Assembly: GCA_964501925.1 (NCBI GenBank)
Contig: CAZCTM010000010.1
Span: 1 to 61,312 of the forward strand
DNA from: CAYLYU01 sp964501925
GTDB lineage: Bacteria > Pseudomonadota > Zetaproteobacteria > Mariprofundales > Mariprofundaceae
Direction of reading: 5' to 3'
DNA: 61,312 bases
Position numbers and translations under genes: made by a program
The notes under the pieces: generated by a model
The model's input: the letters and a program-made list of their open reading frames with translations, nothing else
The model's database searches: none
Told to the model about the DNA's origin: nothing
Part shown: in pieces, positions 17,956 to 27,017 of the stretch
How positions within the stretch are numbered: the stretch's first letter is position 1
Layout: the number at the start of each line of letters is the position of its first letter

Positions 17956-18483
17956 CTATTCCCCTTCAAATTCGCAAAGCGTGAATACCCTGTAGCCTTT
18001 TTTCCGCAGGCGCTCGGCACCCCCGATATCCGGCAGGTTGATGACAAAACTGCATTCCACCAGCTTGCCGCCAATCTTCTCGATCAGGCTGGCTGCAGCC
18101 TCGGCCGTTCCTCCGGTGGCAATGAGATCGTCAACAAGCAGGATTCGTTCCCCCTTATCGATGGCGTCGGCGTGGATTTCAATGTGGTCGCTGCCGTATT
18201 CAAGATCATAATCATGACCAATGGTTTCAGCCGGCAGTTTTCCCTTCTTGCGAATCGGGATAAAACCGACACCAAGCTGATAGGCAAGGACGGCACCAAT
18301 GATGAACCCCCTTGCCTCAATGCCTGCAACCTTATCAATGTGTTTTCCTGTATAGCGATTGACCAGTTCGTGGATCATGATGCGGTATCCGACCGGATCC
18401 TTGAGCAGGCTGGTGATGTCGCGAAACATGATGCCCTTTCGCGGGTAATGGGGAATTGTGCGGATTCTTGATTTGATGGGCAT
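17956..18483 (-). CDS. apt: Adenine phosphoribosyltransferase
   Basis: A 175-residue enzyme that turns adenine plus PRPP into AMP. The PRPP-binding motif VDDLIATGGTA lies near residue 120, and the N-terminal YPRKGIMFRDIT is typical. Adenine is the base released in methylthioadenosine or 5'-deoxyadenosine breakdown, which explains its place between the aldolase fusion (9 nt upstream) and mtnA (1 nt downstream). Confidence 0.96.
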   Translation of the reverse strand: MPIKSRIRTIPHYPRKGIMFRDITSLLKDPVGYRIMIHELVNRYTGKHIDKVAGIEARGFIIGAVLAYQLGVGFIPIRKKGKLPAETIGHDYDLEYGSDHIEIHADAIDKGERILLVDDLIATGGTAEAAASLIEKIGGKLVECSFVINLPDIGGAERLRKKGYRVFTLCEFEGE

Positions 18484-18491
18484 GTCTTCTC

Positions 18492-20465
18492 CTAGATAAT
18501 GCGATCATTCCCGCCGTCAACGGGTAACTGCGCGCCTGTGGTTTTGGCGAACAGGGGTCCGGCCATCGCACAGGCGAGTTCCGCCACATCCTCGGACGTG
18601 ACCTCCACCTTCAGGAGGTTACGGGTCTTGTACGCCTGCACGCTCATGCCGTAGTGGCGGGCGCGTTTCTCAAGTACCTCATCCGTCCAGATGGCTGTAT
18701 CAAATACGGCATTGGGATGCAGCATGTTGACCCGGATCCCCTTTTCCGCCAGCTCCAGAGCCGCCACCCGCCCCAGCTGGGTCAGGCCCGCCTTGGGAAC
18801 GGAATAGCTGGCCACACCGGGTCCGGGAGCCGGAACATTCTTGGAGGCAATGATCACAATGGCAGGGTCGATTCCCAGTTCCAGATAGGGAATGGCATAC
18901 TGAAGAAGGTGTTGGTGGCTGTTCAGATTTACGGCCATGCTGGCATTCCAGGTGGCCGGGTTCATTTCCGCGATGGGTTCGCTGGCCGGGAAGATCCCGG
19001 CATTGCTGACCACAATATCGAGCCCGCCGAACCGGCGCACAGTCTCATCCACACAGGATTTCAGTGCCTCACGATCCGTCACATCGCAGACCATGCCTGT
19101 CAGATCACTGGCCGTAAACAGCGTCTTGATTTCAGGGTTGAGGTCAAGGGCCATGACCGCGGCGCCATGTCGCTTCAGGGTCAGGGCACAGGCCTTGCCG
19201 ATACCGCTGGCCGCGCCGGTGACCAGCGCCACTTTCCCCTGCAACTGGGCCGGCTTTCCCCCTTTTTTTAGCTTGGCCTGCTCCAGCTCCCAGTATTCGA
19301 CCGCAAACAGGTCTTTCCCGGACACCGGTCTCCAGCCACCCATGGCCTCCGCCCGCATGATGGCGGGAAGGGTATGGTGAAGAATGTCGGAGACGACGTT
19401 CGTTTCCTGCACCGAGTGTCCGAGGCTCACGCAACCGTATCCAGGCCACACCACCCAGCGGGGCACCGGATCCAGGCATGTGTGGGAGCCATCGGTATGC
19501 CGTGAAAAATAGGCTTGGTAGCGTTCGGCGTATGTGTCCACCTCGGCATCAATGTTCATTTTCGATCTCAGGACAAGGGGAAAGGGTTTGGTGCGGATCA
19601 CATGATCGGGGGTGAGTGTGCCGCGTCCGGCCAGGTCGTGAATATCGTCACGTCGTGAGAAGGCAAGGCACTCACCTTTTGTGTCCAGACATGCCAGCAT
19701 GGCCTTTCCCCGCCGCCTGGAAACGGCCCGACGAAGCCTGGCAAGTGCCAAAAGGTCCTCCTCTGCCTTGTGTGTCCGGGATGAAACCGGGGTGCGTTCT
19801 GACAGGTACTGTTCGGCCTCGGAAACGAGACGGATCATGGATTCGTAGCTTTCCCGGGCATCGTCGGCAAATGTGAACAGGCCATGATTGAGCAGCACCA
19901 TGCCGATGTATTGCTGCCAGTCGATCTCCCGCGTCATCTCGTAAACGGTCCTGGCCAGGATAAAGCCGGGCATCACGTAGGGGATGACAACGACACGCTT
20001 TCCGTAGATCTCACGGATCCGTTGTTCGCCGTCCGGTGTGTTTGTGATGGTCACGACGGGATCGGCGTGGGTGTGATCCACGAATCTGAATGGAATGATG
20101 GCGTGGAGAATGGCCTCCACCGAAGGTGAGGGGGCGGAGGGGTCAAGCATGGCCGACCTTTGCGCCCTGACCATCTCCGTATCGCTCAGGGATTCCAGTG
20201 TTGCCATGCGCCTGAGCACATCAAGCCTGACGGGGGCAAATCCGGCGGCCTCGATAGTGGCCAGATCCCAGCCGCTTCCCTTGACATGGAGCACGTCAAT
20301 TTCATCACCGAACAGGTCGGTGTGTGTCGACTTAAGCGAGGTGTTGCCGCCACCATGCAGCACAAGGGAGGCCTCCTGCCCAAGCAGGCGGGAGGTGTAC
20401 ACCCTGAGTCTAAGTGGATCGTTGACCCACTTGCCAGCCTCTCTGTCATCCCATCGGCTTTGCAG
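18492..20465 (-). CDS. Bifunctional class II aldolase / short-chain dehydrogenase
   Basis: An N-terminal class II aldolase domain with the zinc-binding HTHAD and NHGLF segments and a GGGNTS phosphate site is fused to a C-terminal NAD(P)-binding SDR domain (GAASGIGKA, then YSVPK with the catalytic Tyr and Lys). Such fusions cleave deoxy-sugar-1-phosphates and act on the aldehyde product. Linkage to mtnA and apt suggests the substrate is 5-methylthio- or 5-deoxyribulose-1-phosphate; this is inference. The first in-frame GTG (20402) would cut off a conserved-looking N-terminus, SRWDDREAGKWVND. That extension stays open only to a CTG at 20465, preceded by GAGGGAG, so initiation at CTG or a mutated start is likely. 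The 286 nt before it, up to the end of acnA, hold no gene I can support. Confidence 0.88.
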   Translation of the reverse strand: MQSRWDDREAGKWVNDPLRLRVYTSRLLGQEASLVLHGGGNTSLKSTHTDLFGDEIDVLHVKGSGWDLATIEAAGFAPVRLDVLRRMATLESLSDTEMVRAQRSAMLDPSAPSPSVEAILHAIIPFRFVDHTHADPVVTITNTPDGEQRIREIYGKRVVVIPYVMPGFILARTVYEMTREIDWQQYIGMVLLNHGLFTFADDARESYESMIRLVSEAEQYLSERTPVSSRTHKAEEDLLALARLRRAVSRRRGKAMLACLDTKGECLAFSRRDDIHDLAGRGTLTPDHVIRTKPFPLVLRSKMNIDAEVDTYAERYQAYFSRHTDGSHTCLDPVPRWVVWPGYGCVSLGHSVQETNVVSDILHHTLPAIMRAEAMGGWRPVSGKDLFAVEYWELEQAKLKKGGKPAQLQGKVALVTGAASGIGKACALTLKRHGAAVMALDLNPEIKTLFTASDLTGMVCDVTDREALKSCVDETVRRFGGLDIVVSNAGIFPASEPIAEMNPATWNASMAVNLNSHQHLLQYAIPYLELGIDPAIVIIASKNVPAPGPGVASYSVPKAGLTQLGRVAALELAEKGIRVNMLHPNAVFDTAIWTDEVLEKRARHYGMSVQAYKTRNLLKVEVTSEDVAELACAMAGPLFAKTTGAQLPVDGGNDRII

Positions 20466-20751
20466 CTTGCGTTCTCCCTCTGGCGCTTATGGATGCTCAA
20501 GTCTTCAACCGGCTTGCCATCCGTTACCTGGCAGGTGGTATCAGTCCCATCCTCCACCTGCGGCACGATTCGTATTCTGGACCTGGCTTTGCAAGGTGCA
20601 ACTTCCTGTTGTCGTCCAAATGCCTGGTCGGGGGTGTCGTGTTGAGGAGCCGACAGCACGCCATGTCTCCGGAAGTGCCGGGCCTGGAGACAAGCCCATC
20701 ATGATCCGGGCCAGTGCCTGCCATAAAGTCGGAACGGATCCTGTCCCTTGA

Positions 20752-23379
20752 TCAGGATGCCAGCTGACGCAGAACGTAGTGCAAAATGCCGCCATGCCGG
20801 TAATACGCCCATTCTTTTGGCGTATCGATACGCACGATTGCCCTGAAGTGCTTGCCATCCGCATCGACGGCCACCTCGCCCACGCCGCTATGGATGCCGC
20901 TGATGGTGAACAGTTCATGACCGCTCAGACCCAGGTCCTTTGCCGATTCTCCGGCCATGAACTGAAGGGGAAGGATACCCATGCCGACAAGATTGGAGCG
21001 GTGGATGCGCTCATAGCTCTCCGCAATGACCGCCCTGACCCCCAGAAGGGCGGGGCCCTTGGCCGCCCAGTCCCGGCTGGATCCCGACCCGTACTCCTTC
21101 CCCGCAAGGATGATGGCCGGTGTCCCTTCAGCCTGATATTCCATGGCCGCATCGTAAATGCTCATCAGCTTCCCATCCGGCAGATGAATGGTCACCCCTC
21201 CTTCTGTTCCGGGCGCAAGTTGATTGCGCAGACGAATGTTGGCAAAGGTCCCCCGCATCATGACTTCATGATTTCCCCTCCGTGAACCATAGGAGTTGAA
21301 ATCCTTTGGTTCGACACCATGCTCGAGGAGATAACGACCGGCCGGCGAATCGACCTTGATGGCTCCGGCCGGCGAGATGTGATCGGTGGTGACGGAGTCC
21401 CCAAGCATGGCCAGTACCCGTGCGTTCCTGATGACGGTCATGTTCTCTGAGGTCTCGTTCATCCTGCTGAAATAAGGCGGATTCTGGATGTATGTGGAGC
21501 CTTCATCCCATGCGAAGCGATCGCCCGTGGGGGCTTCCAGATTCTGCCAGTTGGCATCACCTGCGAACACATCCGCATACGACTTGATGAACTGTTCACG
21601 CTTGACATCCGCAACCGCTGCAGCGATCTCCGACTGTGTTGGCCAGATATCCCTCAGATAAACATCCCGGCCGTCTTTTCCCTTGCCGATTGGGTCATGG
21701 TAAAGGTCGATGTTCATGGTGCCGGCAATGGCATAGGCTACGACCAGGGGTGGGCTGGCCAGATAGTTCATGCGTACCTCGGGGTGCACGCGCCCTTCAA
21801 AATTGCGGTTGCCGGAAAGGACCGAACATACGACCAGACTCCCCGTGTCGATGGCCTCGGAGACAGCTTCCGGCAGGGGACCTGAATTGCCGATGCATGT
21901 GGTGCAGCCATAGCCGACCACATGAAATCCCAGCCGTTTCAGGGGATCCATCAGTCCCGCCTTCTGCAGATATTCGGTGACGACCATGGATCCCGGCCCG
22001 AGGGAGGTCTTTACCCAGGGCTTCACCTCCAGCCCTTTTTCCACGGCCTTCTTGGCAACAAGCCCCGCACCGAGCATCACGGATGGATTGGATGTGTTGG
22101 TACAGGAGGTGATGGCGGCGATGACAACCGCGCCATCCTCCATGGTGATCTCCTTGTCGTGCATGGTCATGGTGACCGGATGGGAGTCCAGGTTGGCTGC
22201 GGATTTTTCCGCTGCCAGGGCGGCCAGGAAACGCTTTTTGGACGCCTTCAGATCGAGACGGTCCTGCGGGCGTTTCGGGCCGGCCAGAGAGGGGACAACC
22301 TCCGACATGTCAAGTGAGAGGGATTCACTGTATTCGGCACATGCGTCATCCCGGAACATGCCCTGCATCTTGGTATAGGCCTCCACCAGGGCGATGTTCT
22401 CTTCATCCCGGCCACTTAATCTCAGGTAGTTCAGGGTTTCGTTATCCACTGGAAAGATGCCGCAGGTCGCTCCGTACTCCGGGGCCATGTTCGCAATGGT
22501 CGCCCGATCGGCTAGAGGCAGGTGATCGAGTCCTGAACCATGAAATTCAACAAATTTTCCGACCACCCCATGCGCTCTGAGCCTCTCTACGATCGTCAGG
22601 ACAAGATCGGTGGCCGTCGCCCCTTCCGGTAATTGTCCGGTCAGTTCAAAACCGACCACCTGTGGAATCAGCATGGAAATCGGCTGGCCAAGCATGGCCG
22701 CCTCGGCTTCAATACCGCCGACTCCCCAGCCAAGCACCCCGAGTCCATTGATCATGGTTGTATGGGAGTCCGTGCCCACCAGTGTGTCCGGATAGGCAAG
22801 GCCGGTATCATCCACAAAGACGGTGCGGGCAAGGTGCTCCAGGTTCACCTGGTGGACGATACCCGTATCGGGCGGCACGACCCTGAAATTGTCAAAGGCC
22901 TGCTGTCCCCATTTCAGAAATGCGTAGCGCTCGCGGTTGCGTTCAAACTCAAGCCTGGTATTGATCCGAAAGGCCTGGTCTGATCCGAAAGCATCCACCT
23001 GCACGGAGTGGTCGATGACCAGCTCGGCGGGCACCAGCGGATTGATCTTTCTCGGATCACCGCCAAGATCGGCCATGGCGTCGCGCATGGCCGCCAGATC
23101 CACGACAGCCGGCACGCCGGTGAAGTCCTGCATGAGCACGCGAGCGGGCATGAAGCTGATTTCCCGGCTGGGTTCGGCCTTTGGGTTCCATTCAGCGACT
23201 GCCCTGATGTCCTGAGCCGTGACGGTGACGCCATCTTCACGCCGAAGGAGATTTTCAAGGAGGATCTTCAGCGAGTAGGGGAGACGGGATACTTGTTTCC
23301 CGGCCGCTTCCAGGCAAAAGATCTCATAGCTTTTACCATGAACCTTCAAAAGTCTGCGGGCATCAAAGGTGTTTTGCAT
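20752..23379 (-). CDS. acnA: Aconitate hydratase A
   Basis: An 875-residue TCA-cycle aconitase of the IRP/AcnA type. Conserved parts include DSHTTMINGLGVLGWGVGG, the 4Fe-4S cluster segment AITSCTNTSNPSVM with its Cys, the other two cluster cysteines in GYGCTTCIGNSG, and the C-terminal swivel domain with AGKEYGSGSSRDWAAKG. I start at ATG 23379, which has AAGGAGGA 5-8 nt upstream; 25 extra codons in the longest frame lack a ribosome site. The leader contains a hairpin (23408-23443). It is divergent from pcm. Confidence 0.97.
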   Translation of the reverse strand: MQNTFDARRLLKVHGKSYEIFCLEAAGKQVSRLPYSLKILLENLLRREDGVTVTAQDIRAVAEWNPKAEPSREISFMPARVLMQDFTGVPAVVDLAAMRDAMADLGGDPRKINPLVPAELVIDHSVQVDAFGSDQAFRINTRLEFERNRERYAFLKWGQQAFDNFRVVPPDTGIVHQVNLEHLARTVFVDDTGLAYPDTLVGTDSHTTMINGLGVLGWGVGGIEAEAAMLGQPISMLIPQVVGFELTGQLPEGATATDLVLTIVERLRAHGVVGKFVEFHGSGLDHLPLADRATIANMAPEYGATCGIFPVDNETLNYLRLSGRDEENIALVEAYTKMQGMFRDDACAEYSESLSLDMSEVVPSLAGPKRPQDRLDLKASKKRFLAALAAEKSAANLDSHPVTMTMHDKEITMEDGAVVIAAITSCTNTSNPSVMLGAGLVAKKAVEKGLEVKPWVKTSLGPGSMVVTEYLQKAGLMDPLKRLGFHVVGYGCTTCIGNSGPLPEAVSEAIDTGSLVVCSVLSGNRNFEGRVHPEVRMNYLASPPLVVAYAIAGTMNIDLYHDPIGKGKDGRDVYLRDIWPTQSEIAAAVADVKREQFIKSYADVFAGDANWQNLEAPTGDRFAWDEGSTYIQNPPYFSRMNETSENMTVIRNARVLAMLGDSVTTDHISPAGAIKVDSPAGRYLLEHGVEPKDFNSYGSRRGNHEVMMRGTFANIRLRNQLAPGTEGGVTIHLPDGKLMSIYDAAMEYQAEGTPAIILAGKEYGSGSSRDWAAKGPALLGVRAVIAESYERIHRSNLVGMGILPLQFMAGESAKDLGLSGHELFTISGIHSGVGEVAVDADGKHFRAIVRIDTPKEWAYYRHGGILHYVLRQLAS

Positions 23380-23407
23380 GCGTCCTCCTTGATCTATAAA
23401 CAGGTTA

Positions 23408-23443
23408 GGGGGTGATGATGGGTTCCACGAGGGAACCACCCCC
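23408..23443 (-). promoter_or_regulatory. Stem-loop in the acnA leader / acnA-pcm divergent region
   Basis: GGGGGT and ACCCCC form an outer stem, and GGTTCC (23421-23426) pairs with GGAACC (23432-23437) as an inner stem over a five-base loop, with a six-base one-sided bulge. On the minus strand it lies about 30-65 nt before the acnA start, and on the plus strand about 50-90 nt before pcm. It could regulate acnA translation or act as a bidirectional block. Function unknown. Confidence 0.45.
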
Positions 23444-23495
23444 ATATTGGCCATTTAATGGTGGCATGCAAGTCCATCGGCAGGAAAGGTGAAGG

Positions 23496-24164
23496 ATGAT
23501 GTTGCCCGCACATGAACGCATGATCGAGGCCATCCGGGAAGAGGTTCGCGTGACCAGTCAGCTGACCGGCAGGGACTCCCTGCGTCCCGAGGTGATGAAG
23601 GCCCTGATGGAGGTACCCCGTCATGAGTTTGTTCCCGCTGAGTTATTGCAGTGTGCGTATGACAACAGCCCCTTGCCGATTGGCCATGGCCAGACCATTT
23701 CCCAACCCTACATCGTGGCCCTGATGACCGATCTTCTGGAGCCGAGGAAGGATGCGACGGTCCTGGAGATCGGTACGGGATGCGGGTATCAGGCGGCCAT
23801 TCTGGGAAAGCTGTTCAGACGGGTCTATTCCGTTGAATATGTTCCCGAACTGGCTGCGCGGGCACGCAAACATCTCGATAGTCTCGGTTATGACAATGTG
23901 GAGATTCGGGTGGGAAACGGCTACGAAGGCTGGCCTGAGCATGCGCCCTTTGATGCCATTATCGTCACGGCCGCCCCGGAGTCGGTTCCCCCGACGCTTG
24001 TTGAACAGCTCAAGCGCGGTGGCCGGATGGCGATTCCGGTGGGGTCACGCTGGTGTGGTCAGAATCTACTCCTGGTGCGCAAGGATGAGCGGGGTATTGT
24101 TCACGAGCAGGATATCCTGCCAGTGGCCTTTGTGCCCATGGTCAATCCTCCGGCCGGGCATTAG
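23496..24164 (+). CDS. pcm: Protein-L-isoaspartate O-methyltransferase
   Basis: Repairs damaged proteins by methylating isoaspartyl residues with SAM. The 222-residue protein has the SAM motif LEIGTGCGYQAA (about residues 86-97), the preceding PLPIGHGQTISQP substrate segment and the post-I acidic VEYVPEL. Two ATG codons are in tandem at 23496 and 23499 behind GAAGG. Its 3' end overlaps the convergent slipin gene by 23 nt. Confidence 0.95.
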   Translation: MMLPAHERMIEAIREEVRVTSQLTGRDSLRPEVMKALMEVPRHEFVPAELLQCAYDNSPLPIGHGQTISQPYIVALMTDLLEPRKDATVLEIGTGCGYQAAILGKLFRRVYSVEYVPELAARARKHLDSLGYDNVEIRVGNGYEGWPEHAPFDAIIVTAAPESVPPTLVEQLKRGGRMAIPVGSRWCGQNLLLVRKDERGIVHEQDILPVAFVPMVNPPAGH

Positions 24165-24933
24165 ATGTTCCGGTGGAAGAGTGCTCCTTGTGCCCGGTTG
24201 CGAGGAAGGGTTTGATCAGATCCATGGGCAGGGGAAAGATGATGGTTGAGTTCTTTTCCCCGGCGATCTCGGTAAGTGTCTGCATGTAGCGGAGCTGCAG
24301 GGCCTGGGATTGTTTTGAAAGGGTTTGCGCTGCCTCCAGCAGTTTCTGGGAGGCCTGAAGCTCCCCTTCGGCGTGAATGACCTTGGCACGCCTCTCCCGT
24401 TCGGCCTCCGCCTGTTTGGCGATGGCCCGGATCATGGACTCATCCAGATCCACGTGCTTGATTTCAACGTTGGATACCTTGATGCCCCAGGCATCTGTCT
24501 GCTCGTCCAGATCGGTCTGGATGTCCACGTTCAGCTTGTCGCGTGCGGCCAGCATCTCATCCAGCTCGTGTTTCCCCAGAACCGATCTGAGCGTGGTCTG
24601 GGCCAGCTGGCTGGTGGCGGTGAAGAAGTCCTCGACGTTGATGATGGCCTTCTGTGGATCAACGACCCGAAAATAGATGACCGCATTGACCTTGACCGAG
24701 ACGTTGTCGCGGGAGATAACATCCTGCGTGGGCACATCGAACACGACGGTGCGAAGATCCACGCGTGCCCACTGCTGAATGACGGGAATGATGATGATCA
24801 GGCCCGGGCCCTTGACCTTCCAGAAGCGGCCAAGCATGAAGACCACGCCCCGCTCGTATTCACGCAGGATCTTGAGTGAGGAGAAGATGAGACTGAGCAG
24901 GATAACGGCGAGAAACAGAAAAGTGGTTGTCAT
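24142..24933 (-). CDS. Slipin (stomatin/prohibitin-like SPFH protein)
   Basis: A 263-residue membrane-anchored scaffold protein. One N-terminal membrane helix (about 3-22) is followed by an SPFH domain with RPGLIIIIPV-like and RTVVFDVPTQDVISRDNVSV segments, then a coiled-coil rich in Ala, Glu and Arg. Such slipins pair with NfeD proteases and organise membrane microdomains. The start overlaps the NfeD stop by ATGA, so they are translationally coupled. Confidence 0.93.
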   Translation of the reverse strand: MTTTFLFLAVILLSLIFSSLKILREYERGVVFMLGRFWKVKGPGLIIIIPVIQQWARVDLRTVVFDVPTQDVISRDNVSVKVNAVIYFRVVDPQKAIINVEDFFTATSQLAQTTLRSVLGKHELDEMLAARDKLNVDIQTDLDEQTDAWGIKVSNVEIKHVDLDESMIRAIAKQAEAERERRAKVIHAEGELQASQKLLEAAQTLSKQSQALQLRYMQTLTEIAGEKNSTIIFPLPMDLIKPFLATGHKEHSSTGTSNARPED

Positions 24934-26297
24934 GGCTGGCTTGCCTCCTTGTGTTTGCTTTCAGGCTCAACAACCAAGACTAGACCATCCACGGCGACAA
25001 TGCGCACCTTCTGCCCCTTTTTCAGGGGAATTGAGGAGCGGGCCTGCCAGATTTCACCCCGGGCCCGGATATTCCCTTCTCCCATAAAATCGTCCAGGAC
25101 TTTCCCGGTTGATCCGACCATGGCTTCCCGGCCGCTCACCACGGGTCGCAGGCGTGCCTTCAGGGCGGCCCCGATGACAAAGATGAAGAAGGCCGCGCTG
25201 GTGAGACTCACGGCGGCAATCAGGGCGATGGAAATGCCGAAACCCGGGGCAGTGGTATCCATCAGGATGATGGACCCGATCGCAAAGGCGATCACGCCAC
25301 CGATGCCCAGGGCCCCGAAGCTGGGCATGAAGAGTTCTCCCACCATGAAGGCGATACCCAGCAGGATCAGGCCAAGGCCCGCATAGTTGATGGGAAGGAC
25401 CTGAAAGGCGAACAGCGCCAGCAGCAGGCAGATACCCCCCATCACACCCGGCAGGACAAAGCCCGGGTTCATCAGTTCAAAAAATATTCCATAAATGCCG
25501 GCCAGCATCAGCAGATAGGCGACATTCGGATCGGTGATCACGGCCAGCATTCGGCTTCGCCAGTCCGGCTCCAGCCGTTCGACCGAGAGGCTGGATGTTT
25601 GCAGCTCAATTTCCCTTCCCGCAACCATGACCTTTCTCCCATCCAGTTTGCTCAACAGATCAGGGATATCCATGGCGACAAGGTCAATGACCTTTTTATC
25701 CAGGGCATCCTTGCTGGACAGGCTGGCAGCCTCCCGGACCGCCTTTTCCGCCCAGTCGCTGTTTCTGCCCCGCATCTGGGCAAGGCTTCTGATATAGGCA
25801 ACGGCGTCATTGAGGGCTTTCTTGCTCATGTCATCCTTTGCCGTTGGTTGTTTTTCCATGCCCTCTCCGGGCTTGCTCGGTGTCTGTCCCGGTGGGGATG
25901 GCGAGGGGATGCCCCCGATCCGTACAGGTGTTGCGGCCCCGAGATTGGTTCCCGGAGCCATGGCAGCCACATGGGATGCGTAAAGGATGTAGGTCCCGGC
26001 ACTGGCGGCCCGGGCCCCGCTGGGTGCCACAAACGTGATCACCGGCAGCGGGGAGGCAATGATGTCCTGAATGATCTGGCGCATGGACAGGTCCAGCCCC
26101 CCCGGTGTGTCGATCCGCAGGATGACCAGAGGCGCATCCTGTTCCCTGGCCTTCACCAGCCCCCGGTGAATGTAATCCGCTACCGCCGGACCGATCGCGC
26201 CCTTGATGTCCAGGAGCAGGGCAGGCGGGGGAGCCTGCGCCGGTGAAAGGACCGGCATCAGAAGCAGAAGGCAGAGCAATCCAGACCATCGTGGCAT
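24930..26297 (-). CDS. nfeD: NfeD family membrane-bound serine protease (ClpP class)
   Basis: A 455-residue long-form NfeD. Signal peptide at about 1-21, then a ClpP-like protease domain to about residue 215 with the nucleophile in ARAASAGTY (Ser near 99) and a candidate catalytic Lys in a Lys-rich segment near 155. Four or five membrane helices lie at about 250-360, and a C-terminal OB-fold domain faces the cytoplasm. In this family the protease cleaves stomatin partners, matching the downstream slipin. The start codon sits inside a hairpin (26293-26319, GGCATG/CATGCC with an inner TGCTA/TAGCA), which could restrain initiation. Confidence 0.93.
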   Translation of the reverse strand: MPRWSGLLCLLLLMPVLSPAQAPPPALLLDIKGAIGPAVADYIHRGLVKAREQDAPLVILRIDTPGGLDLSMRQIIQDIIASPLPVITFVAPSGARAASAGTYILYASHVAAMAPGTNLGAATPVRIGGIPSPSPPGQTPSKPGEGMEKQPTAKDDMSKKALNDAVAYIRSLAQMRGRNSDWAEKAVREAASLSSKDALDKKVIDLVAMDIPDLLSKLDGRKVMVAGREIELQTSSLSVERLEPDWRSRMLAVITDPNVAYLLMLAGIYGIFFELMNPGFVLPGVMGGICLLLALFAFQVLPINYAGLGLILLGIAFMVGELFMPSFGALGIGGVIAFAIGSIILMDTTAPGFGISIALIAAVSLTSAAFFIFVIGAALKARLRPVVSGREAMVGSTGKVLDDFMGEGNIRARGEIWQARSSIPLKKGQKVRIVAVDGLVLVVEPESKHKEASQP

Positions 26298-26438
26298 GTA
26301 TGCTACTTTAGCACATGCCTTGCCTCTTCATGTCAGGCGCCAGGGGAATGGTCGGCAAGGGGTTTTTCACGATTGATCCACCACCTGCCGCTTGATGGGG
26401 GCTGGATGGGTCAGGGGCTGGATGAAAGGGTTTCGACC

Positions 26439-26909
26439 CTACACGTGATAACTGATGCGCCCCCGTCCGGACTTCTCCTGCAGAAGCCGGAATGCCTCAC
26501 CGCTGACATGAATCAGTTCGCGGTGATCCCCCGCCTCAAAATAGACATCCGCCACATCCGAAAAGGCCTCATCCATGACCGCCTCCATGTCGTAGGCCGG
26601 TCCCACGGGTGGCAAGGCACCCAGTTCACAGTCCCTGAACAGTTCGGCCAGCTCTTCTTCCTCCACAAGTTCCAGATCACGCTCCAGAAGCGAATTAAGC
26701 GCATCCACGTCAAGGTGATGGGTGGAGGGCAGGATCGCCATCAGGTATCCGTCCTTGTCCTTCAGCACGACCGCCTTTGCCAGTTGATCACCCGGAACGC
26801 CTGCCGCCTCTGCCGTTCGCATGCTCGACTGGGTGTAAGGATGGGTAAGCACATCGTATTTCACACCATGCTTCTCAAGGTAGGTCCTGATGCTTCTGGC
26901 AATGGGCAT
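26439..26909 (-). CDS. YbaK/aminoacyl-tRNA-deacylase domain protein
   Basis: A 156-residue protein of the YbaK/ProX editing-domain family, with KAVVLKDKDGYLMAILPSTH (about 45-64) containing the conserved Lys and the C-terminal DRELIHVSGEAF motif where substrate binds. Family members remove wrong amino acids from tRNA, but several lineages lack a known substrate, and the specificity cannot be read here. AAAGGAGGACAAGCA precedes the ATG. Confidence 0.88.
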   Translation of the reverse strand: MPIARSIRTYLEKHGVKYDVLTHPYTQSSMRTAEAAGVPGDQLAKAVVLKDKDGYLMAILPSTHHLDVDALNSLLERDLELVEEEELAELFRDCELGALPPVGPAYDMEAVMDEAFSDVADVYFEAGDHRELIHVSGEAFRLLQEKSGRGRISYHV

Positions 26910-27017
26910 TGCTTGTCCTCCTTTTCTGATCCTTCTATCAGGAATATAGTCAGGTATGTCGGCATCTGCCAGCCGTGGAAGTATCCGGTTCTTCCCGGGA
27001 TGACGGATCGGGGCCGG

